Shown here: positions 1 to 13,042 of the stretch, in pieces
How the letters are laid out: the number at the start of each line of letters is the position of its first letter
Numbering within the stretch: position 1 is the stretch's first letter
Source of the DNA: Marinobacter lipolyticus
GTDB taxonomy: Bacteria; Pseudomonadota; Gammaproteobacteria; Pseudomonadales; Oleiphilaceae
DNA length: 64,000 nt
Direction: 5' to 3'
Assembly: GCF_018424605.1 (NCBI RefSeq)
Contig: NZ_QTKT01000003.1
Coordinates: 310,001 to 374,000 of the forward strand
Position numbers and translations under genes: made by a program
The notes under the pieces: generated by a model
The model's database searches: none
What the model saw: the letters and a program-made list of their open reading frames with translations, nothing else
What the model was told of the DNA's origin: nothing

Positions 1-225
1 CTGGTGCCCTACGCCTACAAGGCCTTCGAGCTGAGCGAGCGCTCCCAGGCACCGAGCGGGCTGCCCCATCGTTTTATTTTCAAGAGTGTGTTGCCACTGG
101 CGCTGATGCTGGTGTGGGTGGCGATGTTCTCCCGTGTGCTGCGCTGCACCACGCTGCTGTTCCGCTTCCCGCGGGAAATCCACGTTCACCGCGATGACCG
201 CAACGGCGGCCATCCGCACCCCTGA
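1..225 (+). CDS. TRAP transporter small permease (DctQ type), C-terminal part
   Basis: This is the end of a gene that begins before the window. Seventy-four codons are visible and the last membrane segment is clear (around 'VLPLALMLVWVAMFSRVLR'). The stretch before it reads as the periplasmic/cytoplasmic loop seen near the C-terminus of DctQ proteins. It ends 18 bp before a DctM-type large permease, and DctQ-DctM order is standard for tripartite ATP-independent periplasmic transporters. The substrate-binding DctP gene is not visible and probably lies upstream. The downstream bdhA and aacS genes suggest a ketone-body substrate, which is an inference from context. Confidence 0.75.
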   Translation: MVPYAYKAFELSERSQAPSGLPHRFIFKSVLPLALMLVWVAMFSRVLRCTTLLFRFPREIHVHRDDRNGGHPHP

Positions 226-243
226 GCAAGAGGCAAAGACGTC

Positions 244-1614
244 ATGGGTTTGGAAGCAATTCTGGTTACCACCATGTTTGCCAGCTTTATGCTGTTGCTG
301 CTGCTGGGCTTTCCGGTGGCCTGGTCGCTGGCGGGTATCGGCCTGGTGTTCGGCGGCGTTGGGTTTGTACTGGTGGAGTATTTCGACGCCGATCTCTGGT
401 TTACCTGGGCCGGCACCATTGGCGCGCTCGATGCCCGCCTGTACGGCGTGGTCGCCAATGAGCTGATGGTGGCGCTGCCGCTGTTCATATTCATGGGCAT
501 CATGCTGGACCGCTCCGGCATTGCCGAGAAGCTGATGCACAGCCTGGTGCGGGTGCTGGGCCCGCTGCGGGGCGGTTACGCCATCACCGTGGTGATTGTG
601 GGTGTCCTGCTGGCGGCGTCCACCGGCATTGTGGGTGCCTCCGTGGTGTTGCTGGGCATGCTCTCCCTGGGGCCGATGATGCAGGCGAACTACAACAAGT
701 CGCTGGCGGTGGGTACTGCCTGTTCGGTGGGCACCCTCGGCATTCTGGTGCCACCGAGCATCATGCTGGTGCTGATGGCCGACCGCCTGGGTACCTCCGA
801 CGCGTCGGTCGGCAAGCTGTTCATGGGAGCGCTGATTCCCGGCATCATGCTGGGCGCGATGTACATCCTGTACATAGTCATCGCCTCCTGGATCAAGAAG
901 GACCTGGCCCCGGCGCCGAAAAACCGACAGCCGCTGGACCGTCGCGCGGTGCTGGACCTGTTCCTGGCCGTGGTGCCGCCGATGGCGCTGATCATGGCGG
1001 TACTGGGGTCGATCTTTTTCGGCATTGCCACCACCACCGAAGCCTCGGCGGTCGGTGCCGCCGGCGCCCTGTTGATGGCGCTGCTGAGCCGCCGGCTGGA
1101 CCTGGCGGTGCTGAAGGAATCGTTGTACCAGACCAGTCGCACCACCGCGTTCATTTTCGGTATCTTCATCGGCGCCACGGTGTTTGCGGCGGTGCTGCGG
1201 GGGCTGGGCGGCGACGACGTCATCCGCGATGCCATCACCGGCCTGCCCTTTGGCACCACCGGCGTGCTGCTGACAGTGCTGTTCATAACCTTCCTGCTGG
1301 GTTTCTTCCTCGACTGGGTGGAAATCACCCTGATCATCCTGCCGCTGGTGGCACCGGTGATTTTCTCCATGGGGGTGGAACCGGTGTGGTTCGCCATCAT
1401 GTTTGCCATCTGCCTGCAGACCTCGTTCCTCACGCCCCCGGTTGGCTTCTCCCTGTTCTACATTAAAGGGGTGTGCCCGCGCGGTGTCACCACGCGGGAC
1501 ATCTATCTGGGTGTGTTGCCGTTTATCGGATTGCAGTTGCTGGGGCTGGCGCTGGTGTTCTGGTTCGAGCCCCTGGCCACCTGGCTGCCAAATGAGGTCT
1601 ACGGAGGGCCCTGA
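244..1614 (+). CDS. TRAP transporter large permease (DctM type)
   Basis: A 456-residue polytopic protein of the usual DctM length (about 420-460). Hydrophobic segments run end to end and it carries the family-like glycine-rich stretches 'STGIVGASVVLLGMLSLGPM' and 'LTPPVGFSLFYIKG' near the C-terminus. It would form the sodium-driven translocation channel with the small permease just upstream. The ATG is preceded by a purine-rich site (GCAAGAGGCAAAG). With bdhA 48 bp downstream and aacS after that, it probably imports 3-hydroxybutyrate or a related C4 acid. That substrate is inferred from the operon only. Confidence 0.9.
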   Translation: MGLEAILVTTMFASFMLLLLLGFPVAWSLAGIGLVFGGVGFVLVEYFDADLWFTWAGTIGALDARLYGVVANELMVALPLFIFMGIMLDRSGIAEKLMHSLVRVLGPLRGGYAITVVIVGVLLAASTGIVGASVVLLGMLSLGPMMQANYNKSLAVGTACSVGTLGILVPPSIMLVLMADRLGTSDASVGKLFMGALIPGIMLGAMYILYIVIASWIKKDLAPAPKNRQPLDRRAVLDLFLAVVPPMALIMAVLGSIFFGIATTTEASAVGAAGALLMALLSRRLDLAVLKESLYQTSRTTAFIFGIFIGATVFAAVLRGLGGDDVIRDAITGLPFGTTGVLLTVLFITFLLGFFLDWVEITLIILPLVAPVIFSMGVEPVWFAIMFAICLQTSFLTPPVGFSLFYIKGVCPRGVTTRDIYLGVLPFIGLQLLGLALVFWFEPLATWLPNEVYGGP

Positions 1615-1662
1615 CCCGCCGTACCGACAACTGAATAGCAATAAAAACAAGGAGTTGACGCC

Positions 1663-2442
1663 ATGCGTCTGAAGAACAGAATTGCCCTGATTACCGGCGC
1701 CGGGCGCGGCATTGGGCGCGCCATAGCCGAGCACTACGGCCGCGAAGGGGCCAAAGTGGCGGTGGCCGATCTGGATCTGGCCGGTGCCCAGCAGGTGGCG
1801 GACGCCATTGAGGCCGCCGGCGGCACGGCCATGGCGCTGGCCATGGACGTGACCGATGAACGCGCCGTGGATGAGGGCGTCAACGCCGTAGCGTCGCGCT
1901 GGGGCGGCCTGGACATCGCCGTTGCCAATGCCGGCATCCAGCACATTGATCCGCTCCACAAGCTGTCGTACGGCAACTGGAGCAAGGTGATGAGCGTTCA
2001 CCTGGATGGCGCCTTCCTGCTGACCCGCGCGGCCCTCAACCAGATGTACGCGTCCGGCGGCGGCACCATGTTGTACATGGGCTCGGTGCATTCGCTGGAA
2101 GCCTCCCCCCTGAAAGCGCCCTATGTCGCCGCCAAGCACGGCATGCTGGGGCTGTGCCGTGCGGTGGCCAAGGAAGGGGCGGAACACGGGGTGCGCAGCA
2201 ACATCATCTGCCCCGGGTTCGTGCGCACCCCGCTGGTGGACAAGCAGATCCCGGAGCAGGCCAAAGAGCTGGGCATCTCCGAGGAAGAGGTCATCAGCAA
2301 GGTGATGCTGAAAAATACAGTGGACGGGGAATTCACGACTCTGGAAGATGTATCGGAACTGGCCGTTCACCTGGCTGCCTTCCCCTCCGCAGCCCTGACT
2401 GGCCAATCCATCGTGGTCAGCCACGGCTGGCACATGCAGTAA
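1663..2442 (+). CDS. bdhA: 3-hydroxybutyrate dehydrogenase (short-chain dehydrogenase)
   Basis: A 259-residue classical SDR. The N-terminal nucleotide-binding motif is TGAGRGIG, followed by NAGIQH. The catalytic triad is visible as S141, Y154 and K158 (YVAAK). The extended C-terminal part and the GWHMQ ending match bacterial D-3-hydroxybutyrate dehydrogenases, which interconvert 3-hydroxybutyrate and acetoacetate using NAD. The ATG has a strong AAGGAG site. It lies between a TRAP permease and acetoacetyl-CoA synthetase, so the three steps (uptake, oxidation, activation) are co-encoded. Another SDR dehydrogenase cannot be excluded from sequence alone, but the context is strong. Confidence 0.88.
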   Translation: MRLKNRIALITGAGRGIGRAIAEHYGREGAKVAVADLDLAGAQQVADAIEAAGGTAMALAMDVTDERAVDEGVNAVASRWGGLDIAVANAGIQHIDPLHKLSYGNWSKVMSVHLDGAFLLTRAALNQMYASGGGTMLYMGSVHSLEASPLKAPYVAAKHGMLGLCRAVAKEGAEHGVRSNIICPGFVRTPLVDKQIPEQAKELGISEEEVISKVMLKNTVDGEFTTLEDVSELAVHLAAFPSAALTGQSIVVSHGWHMQ

Positions 2443-2458
2443 GGGACAGGAGAGACGG

Positions 2459-4444
<1,986 letters not shown>

Positions 4445-4544
4445 TCCTGTGGTCCCATCGGCAAGGTGCGCACGGCCCGCAACCTGCGGAGCCCTGTGCT
4501 ACCTTGTAAGTGACTGACCATCAGGGAGCAGGGAAGGTGAAACA

Positions 4545-5504
4545 GTGCTAGGGGTTCGACCGGGCAGCGCCCTCGTGGGACTGTTCATCCTGCTTCTGCT
4601 GACCGGTTGCAGTCTGCCGATGGTGGATCACAGCAGTGACTTTCAGGGGCTCAGTGAGGCTGAGGCCGCTAACACCCTGATCGGTCGAGGGACCTCTGCA
4701 CTGGAGGCCGAGCACCCCGGCGAAACCGGTGTTTTCGCGCTCGCCGACCCTCTCGACGCCTTTGCCAGCCGGGTGCTGCTGATCCGCGCCGCCGAACGCA
4801 CCCTGGATGTCCAGTATTACATCTGGCAGCAGGACACGACGGGCGTGCTGCTGCTGGGTGAATTGCTGACGGCGGCGGAACGGGGCGTGCGCGTAAGGCT
4901 GCTGCTGGATGACAACGGCATTGGCGGCCTGGACCCTCTGCTCTCAGCGTTGGATAGCCATCCGGATATCCACGTTCGGCTTTTCAACCCCTTTCTCTTC
5001 CGCCGGGCCAAATGGTTCAGTTTCGTGACCGATTTCAGCCGCGTGAACCGCCGCATGCACAACAAGTCGATGACGGCGGACAATGCCCTGACCGTTCTGG
5101 GCGGGCGCAACATCGGGGATGAGTATTTCGGTGCCACCCAGGGTGCCTTGTTCGTGGATCTGGACGTTATGGCGGTCGGCGCGGCCGTTGGCGCGGTGAC
5201 GGACCAGTTCGACCAATACTGGACCAGCGAGTCCGCCTTCCCTATTGACGCGTTGGTGGAGCCGGCGGAAGCGTCGGAGCGGAGCGAATTGCGACAGCAG
5301 GTTCGTGATATTGCCCGCGATCCGGAGGCGCAAACCTATGCCAGGGCCGTGAGGGAGCGGCCGTTTGTCAGTTACCTGGTGGATGACACGCTGGAACTGC
5401 AATGGTCGCCCGCGAGACTGGTGAGCGACGACCCCGGCACCAATGCGTTCGACCGGGGCATGCTCTGGTTCTTTTCACTACTGCCCATTGAGGGATTGCT
5501 ATAG
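4545..5504 (+). CDS. phospholipase D-like lipoprotein, internally shortened
   Basis: The GTG start follows GGGAAGG. The protein begins with a lipoprotein signal ending in the lipobox LTGC, then matches the cardiolipin-synthase/PLD-like family (DVQYYIWQQDTTG, LLLDDNG). One catalytic HKD-type motif is present (HNKSMTADN, H172). Family members are about 470-520 residues with two such motifs; this one has 319. After the conserved VSDDPGT it jumps to a short tail, MLWFFSLLPIEGLL, which resembles the family's normal C-terminal end. The centre with the second HKD motif therefore appears to be missing while the frame is kept. Both motifs form one active site, so the product is probably inactive. It may be a decayed gene. 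Confidence 0.6.
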   Translation: MLGVRPGSALVGLFILLLLTGCSLPMVDHSSDFQGLSEAEAANTLIGRGTSALEAEHPGETGVFALADPLDAFASRVLLIRAAERTLDVQYYIWQQDTTGVLLLGELLTAAERGVRVRLLLDDNGIGGLDPLLSALDSHPDIHVRLFNPFLFRRAKWFSFVTDFSRVNRRMHNKSMTADNALTVLGGRNIGDEYFGATQGALFVDLDVMAVGAAVGAVTDQFDQYWTSESAFPIDALVEPAEASERSELRQQVRDIARDPEAQTYARAVRERPFVSYLVDDTLELQWSPARLVSDDPGTNAFDRGMLWFFSLLPIEGLL

Positions 5505-5573
5505 GTTCTTTGCCAAACCGGCGTCCATGGGCCAATCTTTTAAGCAACCTGATTGCGCCCGGAAGGACCTGAA

Positions 5574-7818
5574 GTGCATCGAACGTCAATCCACGCCCTG
5601 TGGCTGATACTGACCTGCCTGTTGGTCAACCCGGCAGCGGCGAAAACCCCGGCCGCTGCCTCACCCGGCATGGCCCCGGACGACTACGGCTATGTGGGGG
5701 CTGCCACCTGCGCGGGATGCCATGAAGATGAGCACAATCACTGGCAGGGCTCGCACCACGACCTGGCCATGCAGCCGGCGACAGCGGAGACGGTACTCGG
5801 GGATTTTTCTGGCGCCACCTTCGAGTATTTCGGCACCACCTCCACCTTCTTGCGCAAAAACGACACCTTCCATGTGCGCACCGATGGTCCTGACGGTGAG
5901 CTGACGGAGTACCCGATTGCCTACACCTTCGGTGTAGACCCCCTGCAGCAGTATCTGATCGATGCCCGGCGGCCGACTCCAGGCGCTGAGCATTGTCTGG
6001 GACAGCCGCGCGAAGGCAGAAGGTGGCCAGCGCTGGTATCACCTGTACCCGGACGAACCCATCCGCGCCGGCGACGAGCTGCACTGGACCGGGCTCAATC
6101 AGAACTGGAATTTCATGTGCGCCGACTGTCACTCCACCAACCTGCAGAAGAATTACGACGTGCAGTCGGATACCTACGCGACCACCTGGAACGAAATCGA
6201 TGTGGGATGTGAAGCCTGCCATGGCCCGGGCCAGCAACATGTCGACGCCATGCAAAAACAAGATGGGAGCCTGCCATTCCATGGCTTCAGCCTGACCCTG
6301 TCCCGGGCAGAACCCCGGGCATGGGCCATCGACCCGCAAACCGGCAGCCCGCAGCCGGCGAGCGCCGGGCCGGCCATGCAGCCGGAGCTGCAGGTGTGTG
6401 CCCAATGCCATTCCCGGCGGGCCACCCAGTTCCACGGCGCCCGGCCCGAGGACGGGCTGTTCGAGCATTTCTTGCCCTCGCTGTTGTCCGAGGGGCTATA
6501 CCACGTCGACGGTCAGGTGGCGAATGAGGTCTACGTGTATGGCTCGTTCGTGCAGAGCGCCATGTACCACGCCGGCGTGACCTGTTCGGACTGTCATAAC
6601 CCCCACAGCCTGGAGCGCAAAGCCGAAGGCAACGCCCTGTGCGGTCAGTGCCACCTGCCGGCGACCTTCGATACCGAGGCCCATCACGGCCACCCGGAGG
6701 ACAGTGCAGGCAGCCAGTGCGTCAACTGCCATATGCCGGCATCCACGTTTATGGGGGTGGATGAGCGCCAGGCCCACAGCTTCCGCATACCGCGACCGGA
6801 TCTATCGGTTTCCCTGGGTGTGCCCAACGTCTGTACCGACTGCCACAGTGACCGGGAAGCGGAGTGGGCTGTCGAGTCCTTGCGTGAACGGCACGGCCCG
6901 CCACCGGAAGGACACTTTGCCAGTGCCATTCATGCGGGCCGATACGGCGGCCCGCAGGCGGAGCAAAAGCTGGCGCAGTTGATCCGCAATCAGACCCAGC
7001 CGGCCATCGCCCGTGCTACGGCCGCTACCCTGTTGCCCCGTTACCTGAGCCAGCAGTCGGTGCCGGTACTTCAGCAGGCCAGCCAGACAACGGATCCACT
7101 GATCGCGTTGGGCGTTGCCCTGGGGCTACAGGACATTCCTGAGCAATACCGCGCCTTTTTTGGCATTCCCGGGCTGTACGATGAACATCGTGTGCCCCGC
7201 AGCCTGACCGCCAGTAACCTGCCGGAAAGCGCCCTGCCGCCCAATCAAGCGGAGGTTGGCCGTCGCCACGGGGCCGCGCTGGAGGACTACATCCAGTCCC
7301 AGAAGAACAACGGCGACCGACCCGAGTCACTGGTCAATCTGGCGGGAATTTATGGCCAGCGCGGGGCCTTCGAGCGCGCAGAAACCTACTACAGACTGGC
7401 CATGGCGCGGGCACCCTGGTACACACCCGCCTATGTGAACCTGGCTGATCTGTTGCGGGCCCGTGGCCGGGACAACGAAGGACAGCAGGTTCTGCAGGAC
7501 GCCCTGGGCCGGGTTCATGATCCGGCGCCCATCGAGCATTCCCTGGGGCTGCTGCTGGTTCGGCAACAGCGCCTCGATCAGGCGCTCGACCACCTGGGCC
7601 GTGCAGCAAATGCGGCTGTTTCTTCCGCCCGCTATGCCTATGTGTATGCCGTCGCACTGGACTCGGTGGGTCGCACGGCGGACGCCATAACAGCGCTGGA
7701 ATCGGCACTTCGTCGATACCCCGGCGACCCGCAGATACTGTCAGCACTGGTCGGTTATCACCGCCAGATGGGCAATACGGCTCAGGCCTCCCAATATCAG
7801 AGAATGTTGAATCCCTGA
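5574..7818 (+). pseudogene. octahaem c-type cytochrome with TPR tail, frameshifted
   Basis: The GTG at 5574 follows GGAAGG and gives a signal peptide and a first haem site (CAGCH). The reading frame runs to about 5960 (LQQYLID). The rest of the protein continues in another frame from 5962 (PGGRLQALS) to 7818. Joined, it is about 745 residues with eight CxxCH sites: CAGCH, CADCH, CEACH, CAQCH, CSDCH, CGQCH, CVNCH and CTDCH. A tetratricopeptide-rich C-terminal third follows. Homology reads straight through the junction, so one gene has been broken by a net two-base loss or one-base gain. A sequencing error is possible. The function would be periplasmic electron transfer, partner unknown. Confidence 0.8.
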
Positions 7819-7825
7819 TTATTGG

Positions 7826-8476
7826 TCATCGCTTCTTCCACTCACGTTCCGGCGTGTTCAGTGCATCGACAATAACCCTGGCGAAACCTTCTGCCGCCTC
7901 TTCCAGCGAGTCCGGATCGACAGTACGGGGCAGGGCCTGCCAAACGGCCTCCCCTGTGGCGCTGTCATAAAGGGTTGACTGGATTACATAATCCACAGAA
8001 CGTTCGATGCTGGCGGGCTGTACCGAATGCTCCATATAGGTCACCGAGGCGCCGGCGCCGATTTCCCGGGTGTAGGGGATGTAGGAGACCGATTCCGGCT
8101 TGTAGTCCGTGTGGACCCTTTTATCGACCAGCGATAACACCAGAACACTGTCGTGCTGACCTTCCCGGGCGATGTCGAGCAGCTGGCCGCGCAGTTCGGT
8201 CGGTGTGTCCCAGGAAAGCGAATCGTGTTCGGAGTTCAGGAACGTGGCTGCGTTGCCCTGTTCGTTCAGCCTGTTGGCCATGGCTTGACCCACCACTGTC
8301 CGCACCCGGGCATTGGGGCTGGCGGCAACGACGAGTGTATCGGAAAACTCACGGGCGGAATCGCCCCCGGACCGGACATTGGTAATGGACGTGCTGGGGC
8401 TGGAGCTTGAGCACGCACCGAGCAGAAACGATGCGGCCATGAGTGCAGTGAACAGAATGATCCATCTTGGCGTCAT
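7826..8476 (-). CDS. lipoprotein, DUF4136-like
   Basis: A 216-residue protein starting at the ATG whose upstream sequence on this strand holds GGGAG. The N-terminus (MTPRWIILFTALMAASFLLGAC) is a lipoprotein signal with the lipobox LLGAC. The rest resembles DUF4136-type lipoproteins: a compact alpha/beta domain with 'SVDYVIQSTLYDSATGEAVWQ' and a final helix. It runs tail to tail with the cytochrome gene, 7 bp away. Function is unknown. A longer reading from 8533 is open but has no better start signal. Confidence 0.7.
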   Translation of the reverse strand: MTPRWIILFTALMAASFLLGACSSSSPSTSITNVRSGGDSAREFSDTLVVAASPNARVRTVVGQAMANRLNEQGNAATFLNSEHDSLSWDTPTELRGQLLDIAREGQHDSVLVLSLVDKRVHTDYKPESVSYIPYTREIGAGASVTYMEHSVQPASIERSVDYVIQSTLYDSATGEAVWQALPRTVDPDSLEEAAEGFARVIVDALNTPEREWKKR

Positions 8477-8797
8477 GCGGGTTCTCCCTGAACCTGTCGG
8501 AATATGGTACCGCTGCTGACTCAAGCAAAGCACAGCCTGCGGACAAGCGCCAGATCAGGACGCACCGAAAATGTCCGAAAGTTTCGTAAAATCGTGCCTT
8601 TTCACGATGCTGTAACAGGTTTTATCGCATTTTTAGTCCGTTCTTATACTAAGATCGTAACCAGAATTCCCCAAAAAATGGTATCTTACTAGGTCTATCA
8701 AAAGTTCCCGTATCAGTCATTGCTCAGGTCGGGCGTTCACAAGACCCCTGACCCTGCCATGACCGTCCTGAACTCACATACTAGCCTGAGGACGAAA
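8477..8797. promoter_or_regulatory. divergent intergenic region upstream of icd
   Basis: This 321-bp gap separates the lipoprotein gene (minus strand) from icd (plus strand). It is more AT-rich than its surroundings. It contains an inverted repeat ATCGTG-N6-CACGAT at 8591-8608 and a TATACT hexamer at 8645-8650 that could be a -10 box for icd, with only a weak -35 match about 17-18 bp upstream (TTATCG). The icd leader would then be about 140 bases. I see no credible gene inside. Confidence 0.4.
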
Positions 8798-11041
<2,244 letters not shown>

Positions 11042-11059
11042 CACCCGGGTGGCACCAGA

Positions 11060-11092
11060 AACCGGGCGGCTGCGAGGTCGTCCGGTTTTTTT
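11060..11092 (+). terminator. rho-independent terminator of icd
   Basis: An 11-bp stem (two G-T pairs) formed by AACCGGGCGGC and its partner, six-base loop, followed by seven T. It lies 19 bp after the icd stop. The opposite strand lacks a T run, so it serves icd only. Confidence 0.9.
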
Positions 11093-11104
11093 GTGCCCCC
11101 AGTC

Positions 11105-11572
11105 TCAGGCTTGCAGGGGCGCGAACCGGGCGGCGGTCAGCCTGGCCAGGTCGTCCGGTGACAGTTCGATCTCCAGGCCGCGGCGGCCGGCACTGACATA
11201 GAGCGTGTCGAAATCCCGGGCCGAGCTGTCGATGAAGGTGGGCAACGCCTTTTTCTGGCCCAGCGGGCTGACGCCACCGAGTACGTAGCCGGTACTGCGC
11301 TGCACGGCCTGCTTGTCGGCCATGGCGGCTTTCTTGCCGCCGGCGGCCCGGGCTATCTGTTTCAGGTTCAGCATTGCGGTCACTGGCACCACGGCAACGG
11401 CCAGCGTCTTGCCGTCAACGCTGACTACCAGGGTCTTGAACACCCGGGCCGGATCGACGCCCATTTTCTCCGCCGCTTCGGTGCCATAGGACTCGCTGGA
11501 CGGGTCGTGCGGGTATTCGTGAAGACGGTGGGGCACCTTGGCCTGTCGCGCTGCGTTGACGCCGGGAGTCAT
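11105..11572 (-). CDS. ybaK: Cys-tRNA(Pro)/Cys-tRNA(Cys) deacylase, YbaK/EbsC family
   Basis: A 155-residue single-domain protein covering the YbaK/ProX editing fold. Typical stretches are FKTLVV, AVVPVTAMLNLK and YVLGGVSPLGQKKALPTFID. YbaK proteins hydrolyse cysteine wrongly attached to tRNA-Pro by prolyl-tRNA synthetase. The ATG is preceded on this strand by AAGGAAG. It converges with icd across 60 bp. Confidence 0.9.
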   Translation of the reverse strand: MTPGVNAARQAKVPHRLHEYPHDPSSESYGTEAAEKMGVDPARVFKTLVVSVDGKTLAVAVVPVTAMLNLKQIARAAGGKKAAMADKQAVQRSTGYVLGGVSPLGQKKALPTFIDSSARDFDTLYVSAGRRGLEIELSPDDLARLTAARFAPLQA

Positions 11573-11746
11573 GGGGTCTCGCTTCCTTTGACGTGAAAAT
11601 GGTAAGCAGATTTAACGCATTTGTTATCAATTGCAAACTCCCCTCGACGAATCCCTTATGAGTGACTATTTTTCATACAGAAAAACCAACCTCAGCAACC
11701 AAGTGCTTGCCGTACCACTCATGACCCGTATTCGCGATCTGACCAC

Positions 11747-12931
11747 ATGAAAACTCTGAAAACCAGGCATCTTCCGCTGCTGCGAACCCTGTGGGTGGTG
11801 GCCATCTACCTGTGCGCCGGGTGGCTGTGGATAACCTTCTCCGATGCCCTGGTGGAAGCCTGGGTGACCGATTCCCAGGCGCTGAGCCGGGTGCAGACCT
11901 GGAAGGGCCTGCTGTTTGTGCTGGTGACCGCGGTGGTGCTGTTCGTGGTGCTGCTGAGGCAACTGCAGAAGGACCGCAACCTGCTGCAGCTGCAGCAGCA
12001 CCAGCGCGACGCGTTGCGCAAGCGGGAACGCCAGCTTGCCGTGCTGATGGACAACCTGCCGGGCATGGCCTATCGCTGCCGCTTCGACGAACACTGGACC
12101 ATGCTGTTCGCGTCCAGTGGCTGTGGTGAGCTGACCGGTTACCAGCCCGAGGAACTGGTCGGCAACCGGGTGACCAGCTATGCCCGCCTGATCGGCGACG
12201 AAATCAACCCGGCGCTGGCCCGCCAGGTGCAACAGGCCGTGGAGCGCGACGAGGCTTTCTCCATCGAGTACCCGCTGACCCGCAAGGACGGCCGGCGCAT
12301 CTGGGTGTGGGAGCGCGGGCGAGGCGTGGACGAAGACGGCGAGACGCTGCTCGAGGGGATCGTGCTGGATATCTCTGACCGCAAGGCCCTGGAAGAAGAG
12401 CTGTCGGATCTGGCCATCCGTGATTCCCTGACCGGGCTGAACAATCGCCGGGAAATGACCCGGGTGCTGGAAGAGGAAGTGGCCCGCGCCGCCCGTTACC
12501 GGCGTGAGATGGCCGTGTTGTGGATCGACTTTGACCATTTCAAGGACATCAACGATTCTCTCGGTCACGCCGCCGGCGACGCGGTGCTGAAAAACGTCAG
12601 CCAGCTGTTGCTCAGCGGCATTCGCAGTGTCGATACCATCGGCCGCTTCGGCGGTGAGGAATTCGTTGTGGTGTTGCCGGAAAAGGGTGTGGAAGGCGCG
12701 CGGGAAACCGCCGAACGCCTGCGGCGCCTGGTCAGTGACCGGCCGGTAGCGCTGGACAGCGGAGATACCGTGCCCCTGACCATCAGCATCGGCGCGGCGG
12801 TCTTCCCCCATCATGGCCGCAGTCCTCGCGCGTTGAGCGCGGCGGCGGACAAGGCCATGTACCTGGCCAAGGCATCCGGGCGCAATTGTGTAATCATGGC
12901 GTCTATCGCGGAGGAAGCCCATAATTCCTGA
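11747..12931 (+). CDS. membrane-anchored PAS-GGDEF diguanylate cyclase
   Basis: A 394-residue protein. Two membrane segments (about 12-35 and 55-70) flank a short periplasmic loop. A coiled region, a PAS domain (about 95-215) and a GGDEF domain (about 220-390) follow. The active-site motif is GGEEF at 302-306. An inhibitory I-site RSVD lies exactly five residues upstream, so product feedback should be intact. It should make c-di-GMP from two GTP. The start is the first ATG before the hydrophobic segment; its ribosome site is weak. No EAL domain is present. Confidence 0.9.
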   Translation: MKTLKTRHLPLLRTLWVVAIYLCAGWLWITFSDALVEAWVTDSQALSRVQTWKGLLFVLVTAVVLFVVLLRQLQKDRNLLQLQQHQRDALRKRERQLAVLMDNLPGMAYRCRFDEHWTMLFASSGCGELTGYQPEELVGNRVTSYARLIGDEINPALARQVQQAVERDEAFSIEYPLTRKDGRRIWVWERGRGVDEDGETLLEGIVLDISDRKALEEELSDLAIRDSLTGLNNRREMTRVLEEEVARAARYRREMAVLWIDFDHFKDINDSLGHAAGDAVLKNVSQLLLSGIRSVDTIGRFGGEEFVVVLPEKGVEGARETAERLRRLVSDRPVALDSGDTVPLTISIGAAVFPHHGRSPRALSAAADKAMYLAKASGRNCVIMASIAEEAHNS

Positions 12932-13042
12932 CGGCGGCAGCTGGAAAGACTGACAGCCGTGCCACTGCCCTCCGGCCAATGATCCGGCGCCGGCCAGCAC
13001 CGATCATGAGCGAAAAACAGCAACCCCAACGAAGGCTTACCG

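Noticed and set aside
11666-13000. 444-codon minus-strand frame opposite the GGDEF gene
   Set aside because: Histidine/glutamine-rich translation typical of antisense frames; the GGDEF protein is clearly encoded on the other strand.
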